A stretch of 64,000 nt of DNA from Coleofasciculus sp. FACHB-1120 (GTDB lineage: Bacteria; Cyanobacteriota; Cyanobacteriia; Cyanobacteriales; FACHB-T130). The stretch is taken from contig NZ_JACJTV010000003.1 of assembly GCF_014698845.1 (NCBI RefSeq), forward strand, positions 1 through 64,000. Reading direction: 5' to 3'. The position numbers were made by a program, and so were the translations under genes. A model generated the notes under the pieces. The model made no database searches and was not told where the DNA came from. It worked only from the letters and a program-made list of their open reading frames with translations. Below, piece by piece: positions 57,396-64,000 of this stretch. Position 1 is the stretch's first letter. Each line of letters starts with the position of its first letter.

Positions 57396-58823
57396 ATGCT
57401 GCCATTCTTGCCGATTTTACCCCTTGCCCAGACACCAGCACCGCCACCTAAGCCCGCTCCTCAAGAGATTGTGCAACCCCACCCAGTTTTGCCTTTACCC
57501 GGACAACTGGATAAAGTGCCGATGTTTAACAGTAACAGCCCAGAATGGGTGAAAAGTGAAGGAATTTTACTTTCTACTTTTCCCCCAAATGGGAAAAAGG
57601 TGCCAGCGGCTCATCTTAATTTTCCTTTCCAGGGAAGATTTGATTTATTTGCCCACCACTTTAGCCACACTCCTAAGGATTTGCAGACGCTTTATCTGGG
57701 CGTAATTTTGCATAATCCAAGTAATAAACCCGTCAAAGTGGAAGTATTGCAAGCGGCAAGTCAGCTAATGCAGAATGCGCCCTATGTCAAACTGCCGACT
57801 TATGTCGAAAACCCCAACGGAGACGTATATTCAGGTCATGGCGATCGCGCAGTCAACGATGTCATGCGAGGCAAGCGACAAGCTGATTTTCCCGCCCAGA
57901 TAGTGATACCACCGGGGCAAAGTCGTTTGTTGATGAATCATCCGATTCCAGTGCGGAATCTAGAAAAACCCATTAATGGTCGGTCTACCCTAATGCGGTT
58001 GCAGAGTAATGGCAAGGTTTATGCAGCCAGTTTAGCCATGTATGCCAAGAAAAATGCAGATGGCACCGAACGGAAACCCACCCAAGCAGAATGGCAGACT
58101 TTACTAGAGACAGGCGGTTTAGCAGGGCCAAGAGATAAAGCCCCCTCCCCGCCAGGACAAACCTCAGGGCAGTTTATTTACAGCCGCGTAGCAGGAGTCT
58201 CTGAAGGTTCTGCCTGGAAAGGGAAACTGGTGGATAAACCCAATGCCCAGAATCTCACCATTCCCCAACCTGGCAACGCCATCTCCTATCCCATCAGTTC
58301 CCTCAAACTAGGCACCCTCGGTACAAGTCAAGTGCAAACTGCAAAGATGCTGGTGCGCTATCCGGATACCGCTTACGAAGCGCATGGGAACTACGGAGTT
58401 GAATACAACCTCAGCTTGCCCTTAATCAACTCCACGAAACAACCCCAAAGTGTCACCCTGACGCTAGAAACACCGATGAAGGAAGACAAGCTAGCAAAAG
58501 GAGGATTGCGTTTCCAGAAACCCCCGCATTTTCCAATTTTTCGCGGTACTGTACGGTTGCGCTATAACGATGACCAAGGGAAACCCCTGACGCGCTACGT
58601 GCATTTGTGGCACCAAACAGGTCAGGTATTGGAACCACTGCTAACGCTAAATATGCCCCCGGCAAGCCGCCGACAGGTGCAAGTCGATTTGATATACCCA
58701 CCAGATGCGACGCCGCCGCAGGTAATGACTGTGCGAACTTTAGAAAAGACCTCAGCGAATGTAAGCAACAAGTCATTAGTGGAATTGATGCGTGTCCTGT
58801 ATGGAATTCGGTTTGTACTTTAG
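57396..58823 (+). CDS. DUF3370-family exported protein, copy 1
   Basis: 475 residues. I recall this family as DUF3370, found in cyanobacteria and of unknown function. A very short hydrophobic N-terminus (MLPFLPILPLAQ) with a Pro-rich linker suggests export. Shared blocks with the gene at 59951-61357 are MFNSNSPEWVKSEGILLSTF, then AAHLNFPFQGRFDLFAHHFS, PPGQSRLLMNHPIP, NGRSTLMRLQSNGKVY and MLVRYPDTAYEAHGNYGVEY. The last 22 residues extend beyond the paralogue and lack similarity to it. It probably works in the cell envelope. An alpha/beta hydrolase gene separates the two copies. Confidence 0.8.
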   Translation: MLPFLPILPLAQTPAPPPKPAPQEIVQPHPVLPLPGQLDKVPMFNSNSPEWVKSEGILLSTFPPNGKKVPAAHLNFPFQGRFDLFAHHFSHTPKDLQTLYLGVILHNPSNKPVKVEVLQAASQLMQNAPYVKLPTYVENPNGDVYSGHGDRAVNDVMRGKRQADFPAQIVIPPGQSRLLMNHPIPVRNLEKPINGRSTLMRLQSNGKVYAASLAMYAKKNADGTERKPTQAEWQTLLETGGLAGPRDKAPSPPGQTSGQFIYSRVAGVSEGSAWKGKLVDKPNAQNLTIPQPGNAISYPISSLKLGTLGTSQVQTAKMLVRYPDTAYEAHGNYGVEYNLSLPLINSTKQPQSVTLTLETPMKEDKLAKGGLRFQKPPHFPIFRGTVRLRYNDDQGKPLTRYVHLWHQTGQVLEPLLTLNMPPASRRQVQVDLIYPPDATPPQVMTVRTLEKTSANVSNKSLVELMRVLYGIRFVL

Positions 58824-58881
58824 TTAAAAAATTTCCTGATGTATTGCCTGCGGGGTTTGCCTCGCTTCCCCATTTCCAGGC

Positions 58882-58910
58882 GTAGGGACGCAGCATTGCC
58901 GTGTCCCTAC
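58882..58910. repeat. Palindrome of the GTAGGGACG class
   Basis: GTAGGGACGC and GTGTCCCTAC pair with two mismatches around AGCATTGCC, a repeat type common in cyanobacterial intergenic regions. It lies 58 bases after the DUF3370 stop codon and may slow transcription. Confidence 0.55.
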
Positions 58911-59030
58911 TTTAGACAGACGAGACAACCAGGTAAAAATTGTTAACTTATGTAACATCCTCTAATTTAGGCACTTTTGACAAATGCTTAAATTAGTCCT
59001 TCCTGTCTCAAGAAATTGAAGGTCAATTCA

Positions 59031-59834
59031 GTGAAAAGCAAATTTATCGAAAAGCAAGTTAATTTGGACAACTGTTGTATTTCCTACTATGAAGGAGGAA
59101 TTGCCTCAAATTTAGATCCGATACTTTTTATACACGGATGGGGAGTATTAGTTGAACCTTATCAAGACAGTTTAAATATTTTATCCGAGCGTTATCAGGT
59201 AATTGCGCCTGTTTTACCAGGTTTAGGAAACTCAACCGCACCTGAAAAAATTCAAAATTCTAATGACTATGCAAAGATTATCGGTAATCTTGTAAAAAAG
59301 TTAAATTTAAAGAAAGTTCATGTAGTTGGGCATTCACTAGGAGGCGCAATTGCCATAGCATTGGCAGCTTTGATGCCGTCGATTGTCCGCAGCCTCATCG
59401 TCGTAGACAGTACAGGGATTCCTCTGGGTTCTATAGCGGAAGTTGTATTGAAAAGGGCAATTGAAATGCCTGCCCAATCTTGGCAAATGAAGATTCAGCC
59501 TGTTAGTGCTATTTTTCAAAACTTGCTTTATAACAGCTTGTTTAACCCTGAAAATACAATAAAGATGGGATTCATCGCGTTACAAGAAGATCTCAGACCA
59601 ATTTTGCCAAAAATTGAATCTCCTTGTTTGATTTTATGGGGAGAAAACGATGTTCTAACTCCGGTAAAGTTTGCCCAAGAGCTATCACAAGGGATAAAAG
59701 GTTCTAAGCTAAAAATAGTAGAAGAAGGATATCACGAATGGAACCTGTTTTTTCCAGATAAATTTACAGAAATTATCTTTGGTTTTATTGCGGAAATTGA
59801 GGGGAAAAGCTTAGTGCGGGTAGAAAATTACTAG
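59031..59834 (+). CDS. Alpha/beta-hydrolase fold protein
   Basis: About 267 residues from the GTG at 59031 (AAGG eight bases upstream); the TTG at 59016 is possible. The triad is visible: nucleophile elbow GHSLGGAI, Asp in LILWGENDVLTP, and His in EEGYHEWNLFFPD. The HGWG oxyanion segment follows the first strand. It resembles haloalkane-dehalogenase and BioH-like esterases, and the substrate is unknown. Its place between two DUF3370 genes suggests a role linked to the envelope. The gene is AT-rich compared with its neighbours, which may mean later insertion between the duplicated genes. Confidence 0.82.
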   Translation: MKSKFIEKQVNLDNCCISYYEGGIASNLDPILFIHGWGVLVEPYQDSLNILSERYQVIAPVLPGLGNSTAPEKIQNSNDYAKIIGNLVKKLNLKKVHVVGHSLGGAIAIALAALMPSIVRSLIVVDSTGIPLGSIAEVVLKRAIEMPAQSWQMKIQPVSAIFQNLLYNSLFNPENTIKMGFIALQEDLRPILPKIESPCLILWGENDVLTPVKFAQELSQGIKGSKLKIVEEGYHEWNLFFPDKFTEIIFGFIAEIEGKSLVRVENY

Positions 59835-59950
59835 AAATTTGGGTAAGAATAATTGCAGCTCCTCCCTTGCCTATCCTTGGTAAATTGGCTCAATTGGGAG
59901 AATAGGGGTGCGATCGCATCCGGTTACGGAGAAAATGGAGAGAGCTAACC

Positions 59951-61357
59951 GTGAGACTCCAAAATCGCTTCATGCTGACTTTTTTGCCGATTTTTCTCCT
60001 TTCCAAAACAAATCCAATCCCGACACCTACACCCCCTGCACCACCCCCTCCTCTTGAGGTAGTACAACCTCAGGAAGTCCGCGCTTTACCTGGGAAACTG
60101 GACGATGTGCCAGTTTTTAATAGCAATAGCCCAGAATTAGTACAAACAGAGGGAATCTTACTTTCAACCTTTCCCCCCAGTAACAAAAGCACCTCAGCAG
60201 CTCATTTAAATTTTGCCTTCCAAGGGCGTTTTGATGTGTTTGCCCATCATATTGCCAAGCCGCCGACGCCGGAAGACTTACGGACACTCTACTTGGGAAT
60301 CATCGTGCATAATCCCGGTAAGCAACCCGTCACGGTGGATATCTTGCAAGCCGCCAGTTATCTCAGTCAACCAGATGCGCCATTTATGCCAATGGCGTCC
60401 TATATTGAGAATCCCTTGGGTAAAGTGTATGCTGGCCCTGGCGATCGCGTCAGTAATGATATTTTGCGAGAACAGCGTCAAGCCGATTTTCCCCCTCTGT
60501 TGACGATTCCGCCAGGGGAAAGCCGGATGTTGATGAATCATCCGATTCCTGTGAAGACGCTGACGCCGCCGCTCAATGGTCGCTCAACATTGATGCGGTT
60601 GCGGAGCAATGCCAAAGTCTACATGGCGAGTTTAGCAATGTATGCGCGTCAAAATCCCAATAAGAGCGAACGCGCACCGACGCTGGAAGAATGGCAGACA
60701 CTTCTGAATTCTGGTAATTTAGCACAGCCGCGCGATCGCGTTCCGACCTCTCCAGAAGCCAGTAAGGGGCAATTGATCTACGGTCGTGTTGCTGGTGTCG
60801 CTCAAGGTTCGCAGTGGAAAGCCAGACTGGTAGAAAGACCGGGTGCAGTGAATCTGAGCATTCCCCAACCAGGAAAAGCGTTTTCCTATAGCCTCAGCAC
60901 CGTTCCTCGCGGCACTCTCGGCACCGAACGAGTGCAAAGTGCCCCCATGTTGGTGCGCTACCCAGATACCGCTTATATGGCTCACGGCAACTATGGAGTG
61001 CAATACAGCCTCACCTTGCCGTTGATGAACGATACAAACGACAGCCAGACTGTAACCTTGGCAATACAGACACCAATCAAACAGGATCGCTTGCAGGGAG
61101 GGTTGCGTTTTCTAGAACCACCGCCTCAGCAAGTTTTTTTCCGGGGTACCGTTCAAATCCAATACACTGATGACCGAGGCTTACCGCAAATTCGTTACGT
61201 GCATTTAGTTCAACGGCGCGGTCAGCAAGGCGAGCCTTTGATAACCTTGAAGATGCTACCGGGCGATCGCCGACTGGTAAAAGTCGATTTTATTTATCCC
61301 CCAGACGCCACGCCGCCACAAGTTTTAACGGTTAAAACCTTGGAAAAGACTTCCTGA
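59951..61357 (+). CDS. DUF3370-family exported protein, copy 2
   Basis: 468 residues beginning with GTG. A signal-like N-terminus (RLQNRFMLTFLPIFLLS) leads to a Pro-rich linker and a domain that matches copy 1 from end to end: VFNSNSPELVQTEGILLSTF, then AAHLNFAFQGRFDVFAHHIA, PPGESRMLMNHPIPV and MLVRYPDTAYMAHGNYGVQY. No catalytic motif is visible. Function unknown; context suggests the cell surface. The TPR gene on the other strand ends 19 bases downstream. Confidence 0.82.
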   Translation: MRLQNRFMLTFLPIFLLSKTNPIPTPTPPAPPPPLEVVQPQEVRALPGKLDDVPVFNSNSPELVQTEGILLSTFPPSNKSTSAAHLNFAFQGRFDVFAHHIAKPPTPEDLRTLYLGIIVHNPGKQPVTVDILQAASYLSQPDAPFMPMASYIENPLGKVYAGPGDRVSNDILREQRQADFPPLLTIPPGESRMLMNHPIPVKTLTPPLNGRSTLMRLRSNAKVYMASLAMYARQNPNKSERAPTLEEWQTLLNSGNLAQPRDRVPTSPEASKGQLIYGRVAGVAQGSQWKARLVERPGAVNLSIPQPGKAFSYSLSTVPRGTLGTERVQSAPMLVRYPDTAYMAHGNYGVQYSLTLPLMNDTNDSQTVTLAIQTPIKQDRLQGGLRFLEPPPQQVFFRGTVQIQYTDDRGLPQIRYVHLVQRRGQQGEPLITLKMLPGDRRLVKVDFIYPPDATPPQVLTVKTLEKTS

Positions 61358-61376
61358 AACGTTGTAATTTAGCCTT

Positions 61377-61919
61377 TTATCTGCGGGATAATCCCTGACC
61401 GCGATTGATATAGGTCTGGACATTCCGCAGTGCTTGGCTAGCATAATAATCGCCCGGACGCTGCTTCAATGCCCTTTGGAAATTAATCAGCGCGGTGTGA
61501 TAATCGCCTTTCTTGGAAGCTTCGTAGCCAACTCTCATGTATTTGTCATAGTTTGTTGCTGCTGGGGCACTTGCTGGCGGTGGATCTTGCCCTTTTAAAT
61601 AGTCTGTAATATTCCAGTAAGCAAGTGTGGCATAGCGGTCAGTTGGGCGTTCGGCAAGTGCTGACCGGAAGTAAGACAAAGCGGCTGGATAATCCTTTCT
61701 TTGCGTTGCTGCATACCCCAATCTCATGTACTGGTCATAAGCATATTCCGCTCCATAAGTCGGGGTTCCATCGGGAGCCTTCGTCGGTGTGGGAACCACA
61801 GTCTGTGTGGGTTGAGGAACGGCAACGGTCGTTGTCTGAGCTTGGGTTCGTTGGGCGGGGACAACGAAAGCGATCGCTAAGAAAGCGGGTAATATTTTTA
61901 TCCAATTTGTTAGTTTCAT
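61377..61919 (-). CDS. Exported TPR-repeat protein
   Basis: About 180 residues from the ATG at 61919 (AAAGAG upstream); the frame to 62060 adds 47 residues without similarity. A signal peptide (about 1-28, ending AQA) is followed by a Thr/Pro-rich linker and two tetratricopeptide units: YDQYMRLGYAATQRKDYPAA with LSYFRSALAERPTDRYA, and YDKYMRVGYEASKKGDYHTA with LINFQRALKQRPGDYYA. The two are near copies of each other. It probably acts as a periplasmic adaptor. It is convergent with DUF3370 copy 2 and divergent from the adhesin gene. Confidence 0.8.
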   Translation of the reverse strand: MKLTNWIKILPAFLAIAFVVPAQRTQAQTTTVAVPQPTQTVVPTPTKAPDGTPTYGAEYAYDQYMRLGYAATQRKDYPAALSYFRSALAERPTDRYATLAYWNITDYLKGQDPPPASAPAATNYDKYMRVGYEASKKGDYHTALINFQRALKQRPGDYYASQALRNVQTYINRGQGLSRR

Positions 61920-62431
61920 AGTGTTTCTCTTTGGGGTTTTTTCCCTCTTTTGCACTTGGGGTATATGTTTATAGAATGCCAGCTTTTTTTTCTTTCTACC
62001 TCTGCCAGAGGTCAGGGTAAGTCCTGCGGCAGAGACACTCCTAGCGATAGAAATTTGCATCTGTTCGCTATTTTTTCAAGCTATTTGCGAACCATTAATT
62101 AACTTTCATGAACTCAAAAATAGATTTGCGGTTAGCGCTAACCGCAAATCTACCGATGGAACATCTTACATCTATTTAGAACTAGTAATTTTTCGTAATT
62201 GACTAGTTTTTATATAAAGATTTGATGAAGATTCCGTAAAGATACGTAAAAGATATCAGTATTTCTAAAATTTAATATTTATAATACTGTTCAAATTACT
62301 GAGAAAAGAAAAGGAAAATAAACATCTGCAAGCAAAATCAAGGGAATTATTAATTAAATGTTAAGGGTGATTCTTGCAGCAAAAAAAAATTTTAAGTTTC
62401 GCAAAATTAGATAATCCTGGGTGGGAATCCT
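61920..62431. promoter_or_regulatory. Divergent promoter region of TPR and adhesin genes
   Basis: About 510 bases, strongly AT-rich from 62160 on, no supported gene. It holds the perfect 32-base palindrome at 62121-62152. The adhesin start at 62432 has GGGTGGGA upstream as a loose ribosome binding site. Confidence 0.5.
62121..62152. repeat. Perfect 32-base palindrome
   Basis: TAGATTTGCGGTTAGC is followed at once by its exact reverse complement GCTAACCGCAAATCTA, with no spacer. It could be an operator, a cruciform site or a mobile repeat. It does not look like a terminator because no T-tract follows. Confidence 0.9.
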
Positions 62432-64000
62432 ATGAATACTGCGGTGAGAAGCATCCGTCGGCTGCTGATAGTTTTTCCTTGGGTAGGAGCGATTAATACC
62501 CAAGCAGTGCAGGGGCAATCCATTGTTCCAGCGAGTGACGGCACTGGCAGCAATGTTGTCCTTGACGGCGATCGCTTCGACATCGGCGGCGGACAGCAAT
62601 CGGGAGCGAATCTTTTCCACAGCTTTGAGAAATTTGGACTAAACTCAAACCAGATTGCCAACTTTCTCTCCCAAGCAGAGATTCAGAATATTTTGGGTCG
62701 CGTTGTCGGTGGAGATGCCTCCATTATTAATGGACTGATTCAGGTAACAGGCGGGAATTCTAACCTCTTCTTGATGAATCCCGCAGGCATTATCTTCGGC
62801 GCAGGAGCCAGCCTCAACGTGTCTGCTTCCTTCACCGCGACAACAGCAACCGGAATTGGGATTGGCTCAAATTGGTTTAATGCAGCAGGATCTAACAACT
62901 ACGCCGCACTGACGGGAAACCCCAACGCTTTTGCTTTTGCCACCAGTCAGCCAGGAGCCATTATCAACGCTGGCAACCTCAGCTTACAGCCGGGACAAAA
63001 CTTCTTAACTTTGTTGGGCGGAACCGTCGTCAGTACCGGGCAACTCTCCGCACCAGGGGGTAACATTACCGTAGCTGCCATCCCTGGTGAAAGTGTCGTC
63101 CGCATCACTCAGCAAGGGCTGCTGCTAGGTTTGGATATTCAACCTTTGGCAACGGCAGACACTCAACCTGAAAACTGGACATTACCGATTCCCACATTAC
63201 CTCAATTGCTGACAGGCGGGAATGTAAGCAATGCTACTGGAATGACAGTTAACAGCAACGGACAGGTAGAACTAACCGGATCTAGCATTGCGGTGGAAAA
63301 CGGGGATGCCGTCGCCAAGAAAGTGACAGCCGAGTCAGCAAAGCTATCTGCCAACAACAATCTAACCTTAGTCGAAAGCCAGCTAAAGACAACGGGAAAT
63401 ATGCAATTGCTGGCGCAGGATACAGTACGAGTCCGAGACACTCAGGCGAATTCTGTTTTACTTCAGGCAGGAGGAGATTTACTGATTCAGGGCACTCTAG
63501 GTGTTGATATCTTTGCCTTAAATCATTCGGCAAGTGGTGTGGTTTCTGGTAAAAATACACTGTTGCGCTCTCCTAACCCAGTCATTGGTGATGCTCATTT
63601 CACAACTGGCGGCAGCTTCAAAATTGAGCAATTGGATGGAAGTGTGGGGAATCTATCGAGTCCTAACGACCCAATTATTCTGGCATCTGGAGATGTGACG
63701 CTAGGAGACTATGAGGGAGCTTCACTCCATATTTTGGCTAGAGGTAGCGTGACGCTGGGCAACGTCACAATTACTGGTACAGACTCAACAACAGATACGA
63801 TTAATCCTAATAACCCCGATTCTTTCCTTGCCAGTTTAGCGGATGTCACCTTATCCAATGGGACGACGATAACAATTGATGGCAGCGCTAAACCTACGTT
63901 AGATATCCGAGCTGGAATCAATTGGGAGTTGTTAGGTGGCGCACCAACAAATAGCGTTATTCCACCTTCTGCATTCGATCCATCTATAAGCCCTAATTCG
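62432..64000 (+). CDS. Filamentous haemagglutinin N-terminal (TPS) domain adhesin, partial
   Basis: An open frame of 523 codons runs from the ATG at 62432 to the window end without a stop. A signal peptide (VRSIRRLLIVFPWVGAINTQ) is followed by the two-partner secretion domain: NVVLDGDRFDIGGGQQSGAN, then LFHSFEKFGLNSNQIANF, SIINGLIQVTGGNSNLFLMN and PAGIIFGAGASLNVSASFTA, the usual N-P-x-G-I block. Beta-helix-type repeats follow. Such proteins leave through a TpsB/Omp85-type pore (not in the window) and act in adhesion or in surface CHAT-protease fusions. The C-terminus is unseen. Confidence 0.92.
   Translation, partial: MNTAVRSIRRLLIVFPWVGAINTQAVQGQSIVPASDGTGSNVVLDGDRFDIGGGQQSGANLFHSFEKFGLNSNQIANFLSQAEIQNILGRVVGGDASIINGLIQVTGGNSNLFLMNPAGIIFGAGASLNVSASFTATTATGIGIGSNWFNAAGSNNYAALTGNPNAFAFATSQPGAIINAGNLSLQPGQNFLTLLGGTVVSTGQLSAPGGNITVAAIPGESVVRITQQGLLLGLDIQPLATADTQPENWTLPIPTLPQLLTGGNVSNATGMTVNSNGQVELTGSSIAVENGDAVAKKVTAESAKLSANNNLTLVESQLKTTGNMQLLAQDTVRVRDTQANSVLLQAGGDLLIQGTLGVDIFALNHSASGVVSGKNTLLRSPNPVIGDAHFTTGGSFKIEQLDGSVGNLSSPNDPIILASGDVTLGDYEGASLHILARGSVTLGNVTITGTDSTTDTINPNNPDSFLASLADVTLSNGTTITIDGSAKPTLDIRAGINWELLGGAPTNSVIPPSAFDPSISPNS

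Overview
The window comes from a filamentous-type cyanobacterium. It carries a form IB Rubisco operon with rbcX and an SSUL-tailed activase, petG, a membrane-anchored cytochrome c of the CytM type and a system II cytochrome c maturation pair. HIP1 octamers (GCGATCGC) are dense, and short palindromic repeats of a kind common in cyanobacteria recur throughout. I do not recognise the species; the gene set fits an Oscillatoriales/Coleofasciculales-like or Nostocales-like genome.

Layout. 1-0.7 kb: the N-terminus of an IS630-type transposase runs off the left edge, followed by decayed DNA. 0.7-7.7 kb: housekeeping genes (ccdA, ccs1, a GT39-like membrane glycosyltransferase, queF, a Cys/His-motif protein, a phasin-like protein, an SRP RNA gene, a YciI-like protein and a 2'-5' RNA ligase). 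7.9-30.8 kb: a large exopolysaccharide locus. It holds a WecG/TagA-type transferase, a BNR-repeat protein, two GT14-like branching transferases, four GT2 and two GT4 transferases, an FkbM methyltransferase, an HD-like protein, an ABC exporter, a Wzx-like flippase, a Wzy-like polymerase/ligase and a Wzz/GumC-like chain-length protein. Together these can make, decorate, flip, polymerise and export a surface polysaccharide. A GT2-GT14 pair has been duplicated inside it.

31.7-35.5 kb: rbcL-rbcX-rbcS-rca on the minus strand, ending in a strong hairpin terminator. 35.8-49 kb: exported proteins, panB, small cyanobacterial proteins near a LexA-like palindrome, an MscS channel, ahcY, a DedA protein, a double-HPt protein that ends in the same Cys/His motif as the 5.4 kb gene, a VOC-fold protein and a class II aldolase-like protein. 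49.8-57.2 kb: a patatin, an ABC exporter, cytM, petG, rsmD, hisH, a lipoprotein and a C15-like peptidase. 57.4-64 kb: an envelope-related set with two DUF3370 paralogues flanking an alpha/beta hydrolase, a TPR protein, and the start of a large filamentous-haemagglutinin (TPS) adhesin that runs off the right edge.

Points most worth a second look: the Cys/His motif shared by two otherwise unrelated genes; the LexA-like box and its half-site repeats near two small conserved genes; the duplicated GT2-GT14 module with its 1.3 kb non-coding gap; the SRP RNA gene; the DUF3370-hydrolase-DUF3370 cluster; and several dispersed palindrome families. I found no tRNA, rRNA, CRISPR array or prophage.
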